Source: Bacillus_CJ salitolerans
GTDB taxonomy: Bacteria > Bacillota > Bacilli > Bacillales > SA4
Assembly (NCBI RefSeq): GCF_042680805.1
Contig: NZ_JBHUEM010000003.1
Location: 558,001 to 622,000, forward strand
DNA length: 64,000 nt
Direction of reading: 5' to 3'
The notes under the pieces were generated by a model. The model was not told where the DNA came from, made no database searches, and saw only the letters and a list, made by a program, of their open reading frames with translations. Shown here piece after piece: positions 25,274 through 33,290 of the stretch (positions within the stretch are counted from its first letter, which is position 1; the number at the start of each line of letters is the position of its first letter). The translations under genes were made by a program, and so were the position numbers.

Positions 25274-25931
25274 GTTTATGGAATTTTTTAATAATAGTGA
25301 TCCGACCAATGTTGCGACATCTGTTAAACTTCTTCTGTTATTGACAGTTCTTTCTATTGCTCCAAGTATTCTCGTTTTAATGACTAGCTTTACAAGAGTA
25401 CTCATTGTCCTTTCCTTTGTTAGAACAGCTTTAGGTACACAGCAAATGCCACCTAACCAGGTTGTTGTGGCATTGGCTCTTTTTATTACTTTCTTCGTTA
25501 TGTCACCAGTCTTTTCTGAGGTGAATCAGCAAGCTCTTACACCGCTATTTAATGAAGAAATTTCACTTGAAGAGGCATATGAAAGAGCATCAACCCCGAT
25601 GAAAGAGTTTATGAGTAAACATACGCGACAAAAAGATTTAGCCCTTTTTATGGGCTATGCTGGGATGGAAAAGCCTTCCTCAATCGAGGAAATTCCATTA
25701 ACCGTATTGGTCCCTGCATTTGCTATTAGTGAAATAAAGACTGCTTTTCAAATAGGATTTATGATCTTTATTCCGTTTTTAATTGTGGATATGGTTGTAG
25801 CAAGTGTACTAATGTCAATGGGGATGATGATGTTACCACCCGTTATGATTGCTCTTCCATTCAAAATCCTACTATTTGTTCTGGTGGATGGTTGGAATTT
25901 AGTGATCAAGTCTTTATTAATTAGTTTTTAG
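25266..25931 (+). CDS. fliP: Flagellar export gate protein FliP
   Basis: Core of the FliPQR export channel, 221 residues, the usual Bacillus length. Membrane helices include LLLLTVLSIAPSILVLMTSFTRVLIVLSFVRTALG near the N terminus. QMPPNQV, VPAFAISEIKTAFQIGF and MSMGMMMLPPVMIALPFKI are family signatures. The start ATG 25266 lies inside the end of fliO; an upstream in-frame start at 25236 is rejected for lack of family similarity. Confidence 0.97.
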   Translation: MNEFMEFFNNSDPTNVATSVKLLLLLTVLSIAPSILVLMTSFTRVLIVLSFVRTALGTQQMPPNQVVVALALFITFFVMSPVFSEVNQQALTPLFNEEISLEEAYERASTPMKEFMSKHTRQKDLALFMGYAGMEKPSSIEEIPLTVLVPAFAISEIKTAFQIGFMIFIPFLIVDMVVASVLMSMGMMMLPPVMIALPFKILLFVLVDGWNLVIKSLLISF

Positions 25932-25949
25932 AAAGGGAGGTTAAAGTAT

Positions 25950-26219
25950 ATGAGCCCAGAATTTGTTATTACAATGGCTGAACAATCTGTTTATACAGTT
26001 CTTGCAATCTCCCTTCCTTTATTATTAGTTGCACTCGGTGTAGGACTCCTAGTCAGTATTTTCCAAGCAACAACCCAAATACAAGAGCAGACGCTTGCTT
26101 TTATTCCAAAAATTGTTTCTGTTTTTGTTGCACTTATCTTTTTTGGACCATGGATGTTATCAAAGATGATTCGATTTACCTTCGATATCTTTAATAATCT
26201 TCATAAATTTATAGGTTAG
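25950..26219 (+). CDS. fliQ: Flagellar export gate protein FliQ
   Basis: 89 residues with two membrane helices (about 15-38 and 48-75), forming part of the export channel with FliP and FliR. VSIFQATTQIQEQTLAFIPKIV is the diagnostic motif. The start follows AAAGGGAGGTTAAAGTAT. fliR follows after 6 nt. Confidence 0.97.
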   Translation: MSPEFVITMAEQSVYTVLAISLPLLLVALGVGLLVSIFQATTQIQEQTLAFIPKIVSVFVALIFFGPWMLSKMIRFTFDIFNNLHKFIG

Positions 26220-26225
26220 AGATAA

Positions 26226-27002
26226 ATGGATATTTTCAGCTTTAACTTGCTTGGCTTTTTGCTCATCCTACTAAGAGTTTCTGCTTTTTTCGTAGCTGTA
26301 CCTATTTTTTCATACCGAACGATACCTACAACACACAAGATTGGTTTGGCTGTTTTTTTGTCATGGATTATGTATTATACTGTTGAAATTCCAACTTTTG
26401 CATTTGATGGTTTATATATATTATTGATTCTCAAGGAAATTATGGTAGGTTTACTAATTGGGCTAATTGCCACCATTCTGTTAACTGCAATACGAGTTGC
26501 AGGTGGTTTTATTGATTTCCAAATGGGTTTTGCTATTGCTAATGTCATTGATCCACAAACTGGGACCCAAAGCCCAATTACGGGTCAATTTCTATACATC
26601 TTTGCGTTATTATTTCTATTAGCAATAAATGGTCATCATATGCTGCTAGATGGTGTTTTTTACAGCTACCAAACTATCCCAATTGATCAAGTAGGGGTAC
26701 CGTTTGGTGATGAAAAAATGCTGAATCATATAGTAAGCACGTTTAACTCAATGTTTGTTATTGCATTTCAAATGTCATTACCCATAGTCGGATCACTATT
26801 TTTAGTAGATGTAGCTCTTGGGATCATGGCTAAAACAGTCCCTCAACTTAATATTTTTGTCGTGGGATTTCCTATTAAGATAGCATTGAGTTTTCTGTTA
26901 CTCATGATCGTAATGGGACCCTTTTTCATGTTGGTAGGGAATTTATTTGAACAAATATTAATTGCGATGAGAGGCTTGATGTCAATAATAGGAGGGGGTT
27001 AA
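26226..27002 (+). CDS. fliR: Flagellar export gate protein FliR
   Basis: 258 residues with about six hydrophobic helices; completes the FliPQR channel. FIDFQMGFAIANVIDPQTGTQSPITGQF (about residues 97-124) and LLAINGHHMLL are family hallmarks. The start is weakly served (TAGAGATAA), which suggests translational coupling to fliQ. flhB follows immediately. Confidence 0.97.
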   Translation: MDIFSFNLLGFLLILLRVSAFFVAVPIFSYRTIPTTHKIGLAVFLSWIMYYTVEIPTFAFDGLYILLILKEIMVGLLIGLIATILLTAIRVAGGFIDFQMGFAIANVIDPQTGTQSPITGQFLYIFALLFLLAINGHHMLLDGVFYSYQTIPIDQVGVPFGDEKMLNHIVSTFNSMFVIAFQMSLPIVGSLFLVDVALGIMAKTVPQLNIFVVGFPIKIALSFLLLMIVMGPFFMLVGNLFEQILIAMRGLMSIIGGG

Positions 27003-27003
27003 T

Positions 27004-28086
27004 GTGTACAGGTACCAACTTAACCTTCAATTTTTTGCAGGAGAGAAGACTGAAAGAGCTACTCCTAAGAAAAGACAAGATACTAGAAAAAAAGGTCAAG
27101 TAGCAAAGAGTCAAGATATCAATACGGCTATTCTTTTACTATTTGTATTTTTATTTTTTTGGTTTAGTGGCCAGGCTATGCTAGGGCGTTTAACAAACAT
27201 TTTCACCCAAAGCTTTGAGCATAACATGTTAGTTACAGTCACTGAACAAACAGTTTTCTCTATATTTGTTGGTATGCTACCGGAAATAGGACTAATGGTA
27301 TTGCCATTAATGCTAGTTGCAATGACGGGTGGGGTAGTAGCAAGTTATATGCAAATAGGGTTTCTGTTTTCAACTGAAGCGATTCACTTTAAACTGAATA
27401 AGCTTAATCCTATGAATGGTCTTAAGCGCATGTTTGGCTTGAAAGCCCTTGTCGAGTTATTAAAATCGATACTGAAAATTAGTCTAATTGGGACTGTTAC
27501 TGTATCAGTATTATGGCTTGAATGGGAAGAAGTACTATTATTATCTCAAAAAAGTGTTGGTGCCTCGCTTGCATTTTTAGCGATGCTAGTGTTAAAGATG
27601 GGTCTTGCAGCCTCAGTCGTATTAATTTTCATTGGTATATTTGATTATTGGTATCAGAAGTATGATTATGAAAAGAGTATTAAGATGTCCAAGCAAGATA
27701 TAAAAGATGAACATAAAAACGCTGAAGGTGATCCGCAAATAAAAGCAAAAATTAAGCAAAAGCAACGTGAAATGGCTATGCAACGTATGATGCAAGAGGT
27801 TCCAAAAGCTGATGTTGTTATTACTAACCCTACTCACTATGCGGTAGCACTTAAATATGATGAAACGAAAATGCATGCCCCATATGTGGTAGCACTTGGT
27901 GTTGATTATGTTGCCTTAAAAATTCGTTCAATTGCTCAAAATCACGATATCCCAACAATTGAAAACAGACCGCTTGCAAGAGCATTATATGATCAAACGG
28001 AAATTGGTGATGTCGTTCCAGATGAGTTTTTTAAAGCTGTAGCAGAAATTCTTGCTTATGTTTATAAGCTAAAGCAAAAGATATAA
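27004..28086 (+). CDS. flhB: Flagellar export switch protein FlhB
   Basis: Export-gate protein whose C-terminal cytoplasmic domain autocleaves to switch substrate specificity. 360 residues from GTG 27004, 8 nt after GGAGG. The N terminus LQFFAGEKTERATPKKRQDTRKKGQVAKS is typical. Four membrane helices lie between about residues 35 and 215. The cleavage motif NPTH occurs in DVVITNPTHYAVAL (about residue 277). Compare the stand-alone C-terminal-domain protein at 10-303, which lacks NPTH. Confidence 0.97.
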   Translation: MYRYQLNLQFFAGEKTERATPKKRQDTRKKGQVAKSQDINTAILLLFVFLFFWFSGQAMLGRLTNIFTQSFEHNMLVTVTEQTVFSIFVGMLPEIGLMVLPLMLVAMTGGVVASYMQIGFLFSTEAIHFKLNKLNPMNGLKRMFGLKALVELLKSILKISLIGTVTVSVLWLEWEEVLLLSQKSVGASLAFLAMLVLKMGLAASVVLIFIGIFDYWYQKYDYEKSIKMSKQDIKDEHKNAEGDPQIKAKIKQKQREMAMQRMMQEVPKADVVITNPTHYAVALKYDETKMHAPYVVALGVDYVALKIRSIAQNHDIPTIENRPLARALYDQTEIGDVVPDEFFKAVAEILAYVYKLKQKI

Positions 28087-28107
28087 AAGGTGTAAGGAGA
28101 GTTGCAA

Positions 28108-30144
28108 ATGTCAGCAAGAGATTTCCCAATAATAGCTGGTGTCGTTTTAATTGTAATCATGTTAGTTATTCCATTACCACCAGTTATGTTAGATATATTA
28201 ATAATGGTCAACATTTCTCTTGCTCTCATTGTTTTACTTACATCAATGAACATGCAAGAACCGCTTCAATTATCAGTATTTCCTTCTTTATTGTTAATCT
28301 TAACTTTATTTCGATTAGGATTAAACGTATCAACAACGAGATCCATTCTTAGTAATGCAGAAGCTGGTAATGTTGTACACACCTTCGGGAATTTCGTTAT
28401 CGGCGGTAATCCATTAGTCGGTTTTGTTGTATTTTTGATTCTTATCATTATTCAGTTTATGGTCATAACGAAAGGGTCAGAACGTGTTGCTGAAGTGGCA
28501 GCTCGCTTTACATTAGACGCAATGCCAGGTAAACAAATGGCGATTGATGCTGACTTGAACGCAGGCTTAATCAATGAGAAACAAGCGACTGGTAGAAGAG
28601 ACAAGATCCAACGAGAAGCTGACTTTTATGGAGCGATGGATGGAGCGAGTAAATTCGTAAAAGGGGATGCCGTTGCTGGTATCATCATCACCATCATAAA
28701 TATATTATTTGGAATTATCATTGGAATGGTTCAAATGGATATGTCTATTAGTGAATCTGGGTACACGTATATGTTACTTACTGTTGGAGATGGATTAGTA
28801 TCACAAATACCTGCTTTAATGATTTCTACTGCAACAGGGATTATTGTTACTAGAGCAGCTTCTGATGGTAACCTATCACAGGACATCACAGGTCAATTAT
28901 TTCGTTTCCCGAAAATGCTTTACGTAGCTGGTGGCACCATTTTTTTACTGGGGCTTGTAACACCTTTGAATGATATCCTTACCATTCCAATTGCGGCTAT
29001 AATGGCAGTTGGTGGTTATTTAATTAGTCGTAAGCTAGTTCCTGATGAACAAGATATTGAAGAACTTGAAGAACAAATTGAAACAGATGAAATGAAAAGT
29101 CCGGAAAGTGTTGTCAACCTTCTTAATGTTGATCCGATTGAATTTGAGTTTGGGTATGGGTTAATACCTCTTGCTGATGCAAATCAAGGAGGAGATCTGT
29201 TAGATCGAGTTGTTATGATTAGACGACAGCTTGCAATCGAATTTGGAATTGTTATTCCAGTTGTAAGAATACGAGACAACATTCAGTTACAACCTAATGA
29301 ATATCGACTTAAAGTAAAAGGAAATGAAGTGGCGAAGGGTGAACTTCTCTTAGACCATTATTTAGCGATGAGTCCAGGTGTTGATGATGATTCAATAGAA
29401 GGAATTGATACAATTGAGCCTTCATTCGGTCTCCCGGCAAAATGGATTTCAGAGGATGTAAAAGAACAAGCTGAAATGTTCGGTTATACTGTAGTAGACC
29501 CGCCATCTGTTGTATCAACACATATAACAGAGATTTTAAAGTCAAATGCGCATTTATTACTGGGTAGACAGGAAACAAAACAGCTTATTGACCATCTTAA
29601 AGAATCGTATCCTATTCTTGTTGAAGAGGTTACGCCAAATCCATTATCAATTGGCGATATACAAAAGGTACTTGCGAAGCTGTTAAAAGAAAAGGTGTCA
29701 ATTCGCAACCTACCTGTCATTTTTGAGACATTAGCTGACTTTGGAAGAATGTCTACGGATACAGATCTTCTCACCGAATATGTACGACAATCGTTGGCAA
29801 GACAAATCACTTCTCAATTTGTAAGTGATGGTGAGATTTTGAGAGTTGTCACCTTATCAGGTAAGGTAGAAAAAGCAATCGCCGAAGGTGTACAGCAAAC
29901 AGAGCATGGAAATTATTTATCACTTGATCCGACCATTTCGCAAAACATCATTCAATCAGTTGCCACACAAGTTGAGCAATTATCAATGCAAGAGCAACAA
30001 TCCATTTTACTATGCTCTCCTGCTGTTAGAATGTACGTGAAGCAATTAATTGAAAGGTATTTACCTAATGTCCCAGTCTTGTCCTATAACGAATTAGAAG
30101 CGAATGTCGAAGTTCAAAGTGTAGGGGTGGTGAATATAGAATGA
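28108..30144 (+). CDS. flhA: Flagellar export gate protein FlhA
   Basis: Largest export-gate subunit. 678 residues from ATG 28108, 8 nt after AGGAG; a TTG at 28102 is in frame but too close to it. Eight membrane helices occupy roughly residues 5-310, with the FHIPEP-type segment (GKQMAIDADLNAGLINEKQATGRRDKIQREADFYGAMDGASKFVKGDAVA). The cytoplasmic domain (about 330-678) binds chaperones, FliI and FliJ. It overlaps flhF by 4 nt (ATGA). Confidence 0.97.
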   Translation: MSARDFPIIAGVVLIVIMLVIPLPPVMLDILIMVNISLALIVLLTSMNMQEPLQLSVFPSLLLILTLFRLGLNVSTTRSILSNAEAGNVVHTFGNFVIGGNPLVGFVVFLILIIIQFMVITKGSERVAEVAARFTLDAMPGKQMAIDADLNAGLINEKQATGRRDKIQREADFYGAMDGASKFVKGDAVAGIIITIINILFGIIIGMVQMDMSISESGYTYMLLTVGDGLVSQIPALMISTATGIIVTRAASDGNLSQDITGQLFRFPKMLYVAGGTIFLLGLVTPLNDILTIPIAAIMAVGGYLISRKLVPDEQDIEELEEQIETDEMKSPESVVNLLNVDPIEFEFGYGLIPLADANQGGDLLDRVVMIRRQLAIEFGIVIPVVRIRDNIQLQPNEYRLKVKGNEVAKGELLLDHYLAMSPGVDDDSIEGIDTIEPSFGLPAKWISEDVKEQAEMFGYTVVDPPSVVSTHITEILKSNAHLLLGRQETKQLIDHLKESYPILVEEVTPNPLSIGDIQKVLAKLLKEKVSIRNLPVIFETLADFGRMSTDTDLLTEYVRQSLARQITSQFVSDGEILRVVTLSGKVEKAIAEGVQQTEHGNYLSLDPTISQNIIQSVATQVEQLSMQEQQSILLCSPAVRMYVKQLIERYLPNVPVLSYNELEANVEVQSVGVVNIE

Positions 30145-31316
30145 AGGTAAAAAAATATGTTGCTCCATCTATGCCCGAGGCAATGAAAAAGATTAGAGCC
30201 GAGTTAGGAAAAGAAGCGGTCATTCTCAATTCCAAAGTGATCCATACAGGAGGATTTCTCGGTTTTTTCACAAAGAAAAATATTGAGGTAATTGCAGCAA
30301 TAGATCCATCTCCTTTTGAGAAAGAACAAACGAGGAAGGAGATGGAGATACCTCGTTCTCCTATGAAGGTGGAGGTCCCGTTAGAGAAGTCTGAGTGGAA
30401 AGATACTCCGAATAAGAATGTAAAGGAGAATCCAGAGCTCATACAAGAAATTGATGAACTTAAAAGGTTAATTAAGGGTATGAATCACTCTCAGCAAAAT
30501 AATGTAAAAACAACAACTTTCTATCCTGAGGAACTTCAAATCATTGACAAACGATTAATCGATCAAGAAATTGACGATTCTATTCGTGGAAATATACTAT
30601 CAAAACTAGTAGAGCGATGGTATAAGAATAATGCGGATGCTACAGAGGCAGAAGTAACGAATTGGCTTCATGAGCTACTTTTTCAAATGATTCAAGAATA
30701 TAAGCACGGTGGTATTTCCTTTACGAAAAAGTTTGTAAATGTTGTAGGTCCCACTGGAGTCGGAAAAACAACATCTTTGGCAAAGATTGCCGCTGAATGT
30801 GTCATAAAGCATCACAAGAAAGTAGCATTTATTACGACCGATACATATAGAATTGCGGCAATAGATCAGTTGAAAACGTATGCAAAAATCTTAAATGTCC
30901 CGATCGAAGTCTGTTACAATTTAGATGATTTTGTAAAGGCAAAAGAAAAGTTTGAGGAGTACGATTTAGTTTTCATCGATACAGCCGGGCGAAATTTTAG
31001 AAATCAACAATATGTTGAAGATCTAAAAGAAGTGATTGATTTTACAGAGGAAATGGAAACATTCCTTGTATTATCACTAACAGCGAAGCAAAGGGATATG
31101 ATGGAGATTTACAAGCAATTTTCACTTATTGATATCAATCGCTTTATATTTACAAAAGTGGATGAAACAAGTCAGTATGGCTCAATTGTCAATTTAATTC
31201 TTACACTCAATAAAGGTGTAGCCTATTTAACAATTGGACAAAACGTCCCTGATGATATCATAGAGGCAACACCAACTATCATTGTGAATACAGTTCTTGG
31301 AGTAGATAAAAAATGA
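30141..31316 (+). CDS. flhF: Flagellar placement GTPase FlhF
   Basis: SRP-type GTPase that sets flagellar position and number with FlhG. 391 residues: a variable basic N-terminal domain, an NG domain with P-loop GPTGVGKTTSLAKIAAE (about residues 204-220), TTDTYRIAAIDQLKTYAKIL, and DTAGRN in VFIDTAGRNF. TKVDETSQYGSIVNL is the G4 region. It overlaps flhA and flhG by 4 nt each, indicating tight translational coupling. Confidence 0.97.
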   Translation: MKVKKYVAPSMPEAMKKIRAELGKEAVILNSKVIHTGGFLGFFTKKNIEVIAAIDPSPFEKEQTRKEMEIPRSPMKVEVPLEKSEWKDTPNKNVKENPELIQEIDELKRLIKGMNHSQQNNVKTTTFYPEELQIIDKRLIDQEIDDSIRGNILSKLVERWYKNNADATEAEVTNWLHELLFQMIQEYKHGGISFTKKFVNVVGPTGVGKTTSLAKIAAECVIKHHKKVAFITTDTYRIAAIDQLKTYAKILNVPIEVCYNLDDFVKAKEKFEEYDLVFIDTAGRNFRNQQYVEDLKEVIDFTEEMETFLVLSLTAKQRDMMEIYKQFSLIDINRFIFTKVDETSQYGSIVNLILTLNKGVAYLTIGQNVPDDIIEATPTIIVNTVLGVDKK

Positions 31317-32182
31317 GAGATCAAGCAGAAAGCTTAAGACTTAGACTTCAAAGAATAAATGATCAATCAGAAGCAAAGGTTATTGCAGTAGTTAGTGGAA
31401 AAGGGGGAGTTGGGAAATCTAATTTTTCCTTAAATTTCTCCATAAATTTAGCAAAAAGTGGGCAAAATGTCCTGTTAGTGGACATGGATATTGGTATGGG
31501 AAATATCGACATTTTAATGGGTCAAAGCTCGAAGGGGAGTTTTGTTGATCTATTTAAACAAGGTGTGACCATCCACGATTTGATAAAAAATGGCCCAGGA
31601 GGAATCTCCTATATTTCTGGAGGTTCAGGACTAGCTACTATCTTTAAACTTGATCATGACAAGCTCACTTATTTAATCAGCCAACTAGAAAAACTCTCTT
31701 TAGAATATGATTATATTTTGTTTGATATGGGAGCAGGTGTTACGGAGGATACACTTCAACTTTTATTATCAGTACATGAAATTTTTGTCATCACAACACC
31801 TGAACCTACATCAATTACCGATGCTTATTCAATGATGAAGTTTATTTGTTCAAAAGAACATCATGCTGAGTTTTATCTCGTTGTTAACCGAGTTCAAAGT
31901 GAAAAGGAAGGAATACAAACACTTACTCGACTAAGTGAAGTCATGAAACAATTTTTAAGAAAAGAAATTGTTAAATTAGGTTTTTTACCAGATGATAGGT
32001 CAGTGTACAAGGCAGTTAGTAGACAAATACCATTTTCTATTTATGATCCGAAGTCAGCAGCAAGTCGATCCATGAATGAACTGACTAAAAAGTATACAAG
32101 CGGTTCTATTGAGGGTGCTAAGCCGAAATCGAAGTCATTAGGCTTTATTACAAAACTCCGGCATTACTTCTCTGAAAGGTAG
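31313..32182 (+). CDS. flhG: Flagellar number regulator FlhG (YlxH), MinD-like ATPase
   Basis: ParA/MinD-family ATPase that stimulates FlhF GTPase activity and controls flagellar patterning. 289 residues. The N-terminal helix with RLRLQRIND carries the FlhF-activating segment. Deviant Walker A is VSGKGGVGKSNFSLN (about residues 27-41), DMDIGMGNIDILMG is A'/switch I, and DYILFDMGAG is switch II. The basic C-terminal helix (SLGFITKLRHYFSER) resembles a MinD membrane-targeting sequence. Confidence 0.97.
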   Translation: MRDQAESLRLRLQRINDQSEAKVIAVVSGKGGVGKSNFSLNFSINLAKSGQNVLLVDMDIGMGNIDILMGQSSKGSFVDLFKQGVTIHDLIKNGPGGISYISGGSGLATIFKLDHDKLTYLISQLEKLSLEYDYILFDMGAGVTEDTLQLLLSVHEIFVITTPEPTSITDAYSMMKFICSKEHHAEFYLVVNRVQSEKEGIQTLTRLSEVMKQFLRKEIVKLGFLPDDRSVYKAVSRQIPFSIYDPKSAASRSMNELTKKYTSGSIEGAKPKSKSLGFITKLRHYFSER

Positions 32183-32190
32183 GGTGTACT

Positions 32191-33276
32191 TTGGAAAAAG
32201 TGAAAGTGTTAGTTGTAGATGACTCAGCATTTATGAGAAAATTAATCACTAGTTTTCTTGAAGAAGATCAAAGATTCGAAATTGTCGGAATTGCCCGGAA
32301 TGGCCAAGATGCGGTTCAAAAGGCGAAACTGGTTTCTCCAGACGTCATAACAATGGATGTTGAAATGCCTATTTTAAATGGGATTGAAGCACTTCAAGAG
32401 ATCATGAAATCAAATCCTATACCCGTTGTGATGCTTTCTAGCACAACTAAGGAAGGTGCAGAGAACACCATGCTTGCATTCCAGTATGGTGCAGTAGATT
32501 TTATCACCAAACCTTCTGGGGCTATTTCACTAGATCTTCATAAAGTAAAGGATGATATTCTTGAGAAGGTTTATTATGCTTCAAAGGTAAAACAAGAGAA
32601 ATTACGCCGATATTCGGAGCCTCTGAAAACATCTATACCATATGTAGAAAATTGTAGTAAAATAGATAATAAGGAAAAAGTACTTAGGAAATTTGAATCA
32701 AAAAAGAAACTAGTTTGTATTGGAACATCAACAGGTGGACCGAGGGCATTACAACAAGTCATCACAAATTTACCAAAAGACATTGATGCCCCTATCTTAA
32801 TTGTCCAACATATGCCTCCTGGATTTACAAAGTCATTGGCTTCAAGGCTAGACTCACTAAGTTTACTTGAAGTGAAGGAAGCAGAAGATGGAGAAATTAT
32901 TCAAAATGGTGTTGCTTACATTGCACCGGGTGGCTTCCACCTTAAAGTAAGGAAAGTCGGTGCCTCATTAGCTGTTCAATTAGAGCAAACACCACCTAAG
33001 AATGGGCATCGTCCATCGGTAGATGTCATGTTTGAATCTATCAGTAAAATACCAGATTACGGTAAAATTGCTGTCATCATGACAGGGATGGGGTCTGATG
33101 GAACGGAGGGTTTGAAAACTATGAAATCATCAGGTGATGTACAATGTATCGCTGAATCTGAGGATACTTCCATCGTTTTCGGAATGCCTAAATCTGCAAT
33201 TGCAAGTCAAATGGTTGATTATGTAACGAACCTTGACGAAATCTCAACACAAATAACTAAACTGCTGCTAAAGTAA
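32191..33276 (+). CDS. cheB: Chemotaxis protein-glutamate methylesterase CheB
   Basis: Demethylates and deamidates chemoreceptors for adaptation. 361 residues from TTG 32191 (AAAGGTAGGGTGTAC upstream). The N-terminal receiver domain has phosphoacceptor Asp56 (TMDVEMP), followed by a linker and the C-terminal esterase with its Ser-His-Asp triad in CIGTSTGGPRALQQV, VQHMPPGFTKS and MTGMGSDGTEG. A TAAA-N14-GCCGATAT sequence resembling a SigD promoter lies within its linker-coding region. Confidence 0.98.
   Translation: MEKVKVLVVDDSAFMRKLITSFLEEDQRFEIVGIARNGQDAVQKAKLVSPDVITMDVEMPILNGIEALQEIMKSNPIPVVMLSSTTKEGAENTMLAFQYGAVDFITKPSGAISLDLHKVKDDILEKVYYASKVKQEKLRRYSEPLKTSIPYVENCSKIDNKEKVLRKFESKKKLVCIGTSTGGPRALQQVITNLPKDIDAPILIVQHMPPGFTKSLASRLDSLSLLEVKEAEDGEIIQNGVAYIAPGGFHLKVRKVGASLAVQLEQTPPKNGHRPSVDVMFESISKIPDYGKIAVIMTGMGSDGTEGLKTMKSSGDVQCIAESEDTSIVFGMPKSAIASQMVDYVTNLDEISTQITKLLLK
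32588..32613 (+). promoter_or_regulatory. Candidate SigD promoter inside cheB
   Basis: TAAA (32588-32591), 14-nt spacer, GCCGATAT (32606-32613). Both boxes match the SigD consensus; the spacer is about 1 nt shorter than typical. It points towards cheA, cheW, cheC, cheD and sigD. It falls in the poorly conserved linker between the CheB domains, so codon constraint is low. Confidence 0.35.
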
Positions 33277-33290
33277 GGGGTGCTTCGAGT

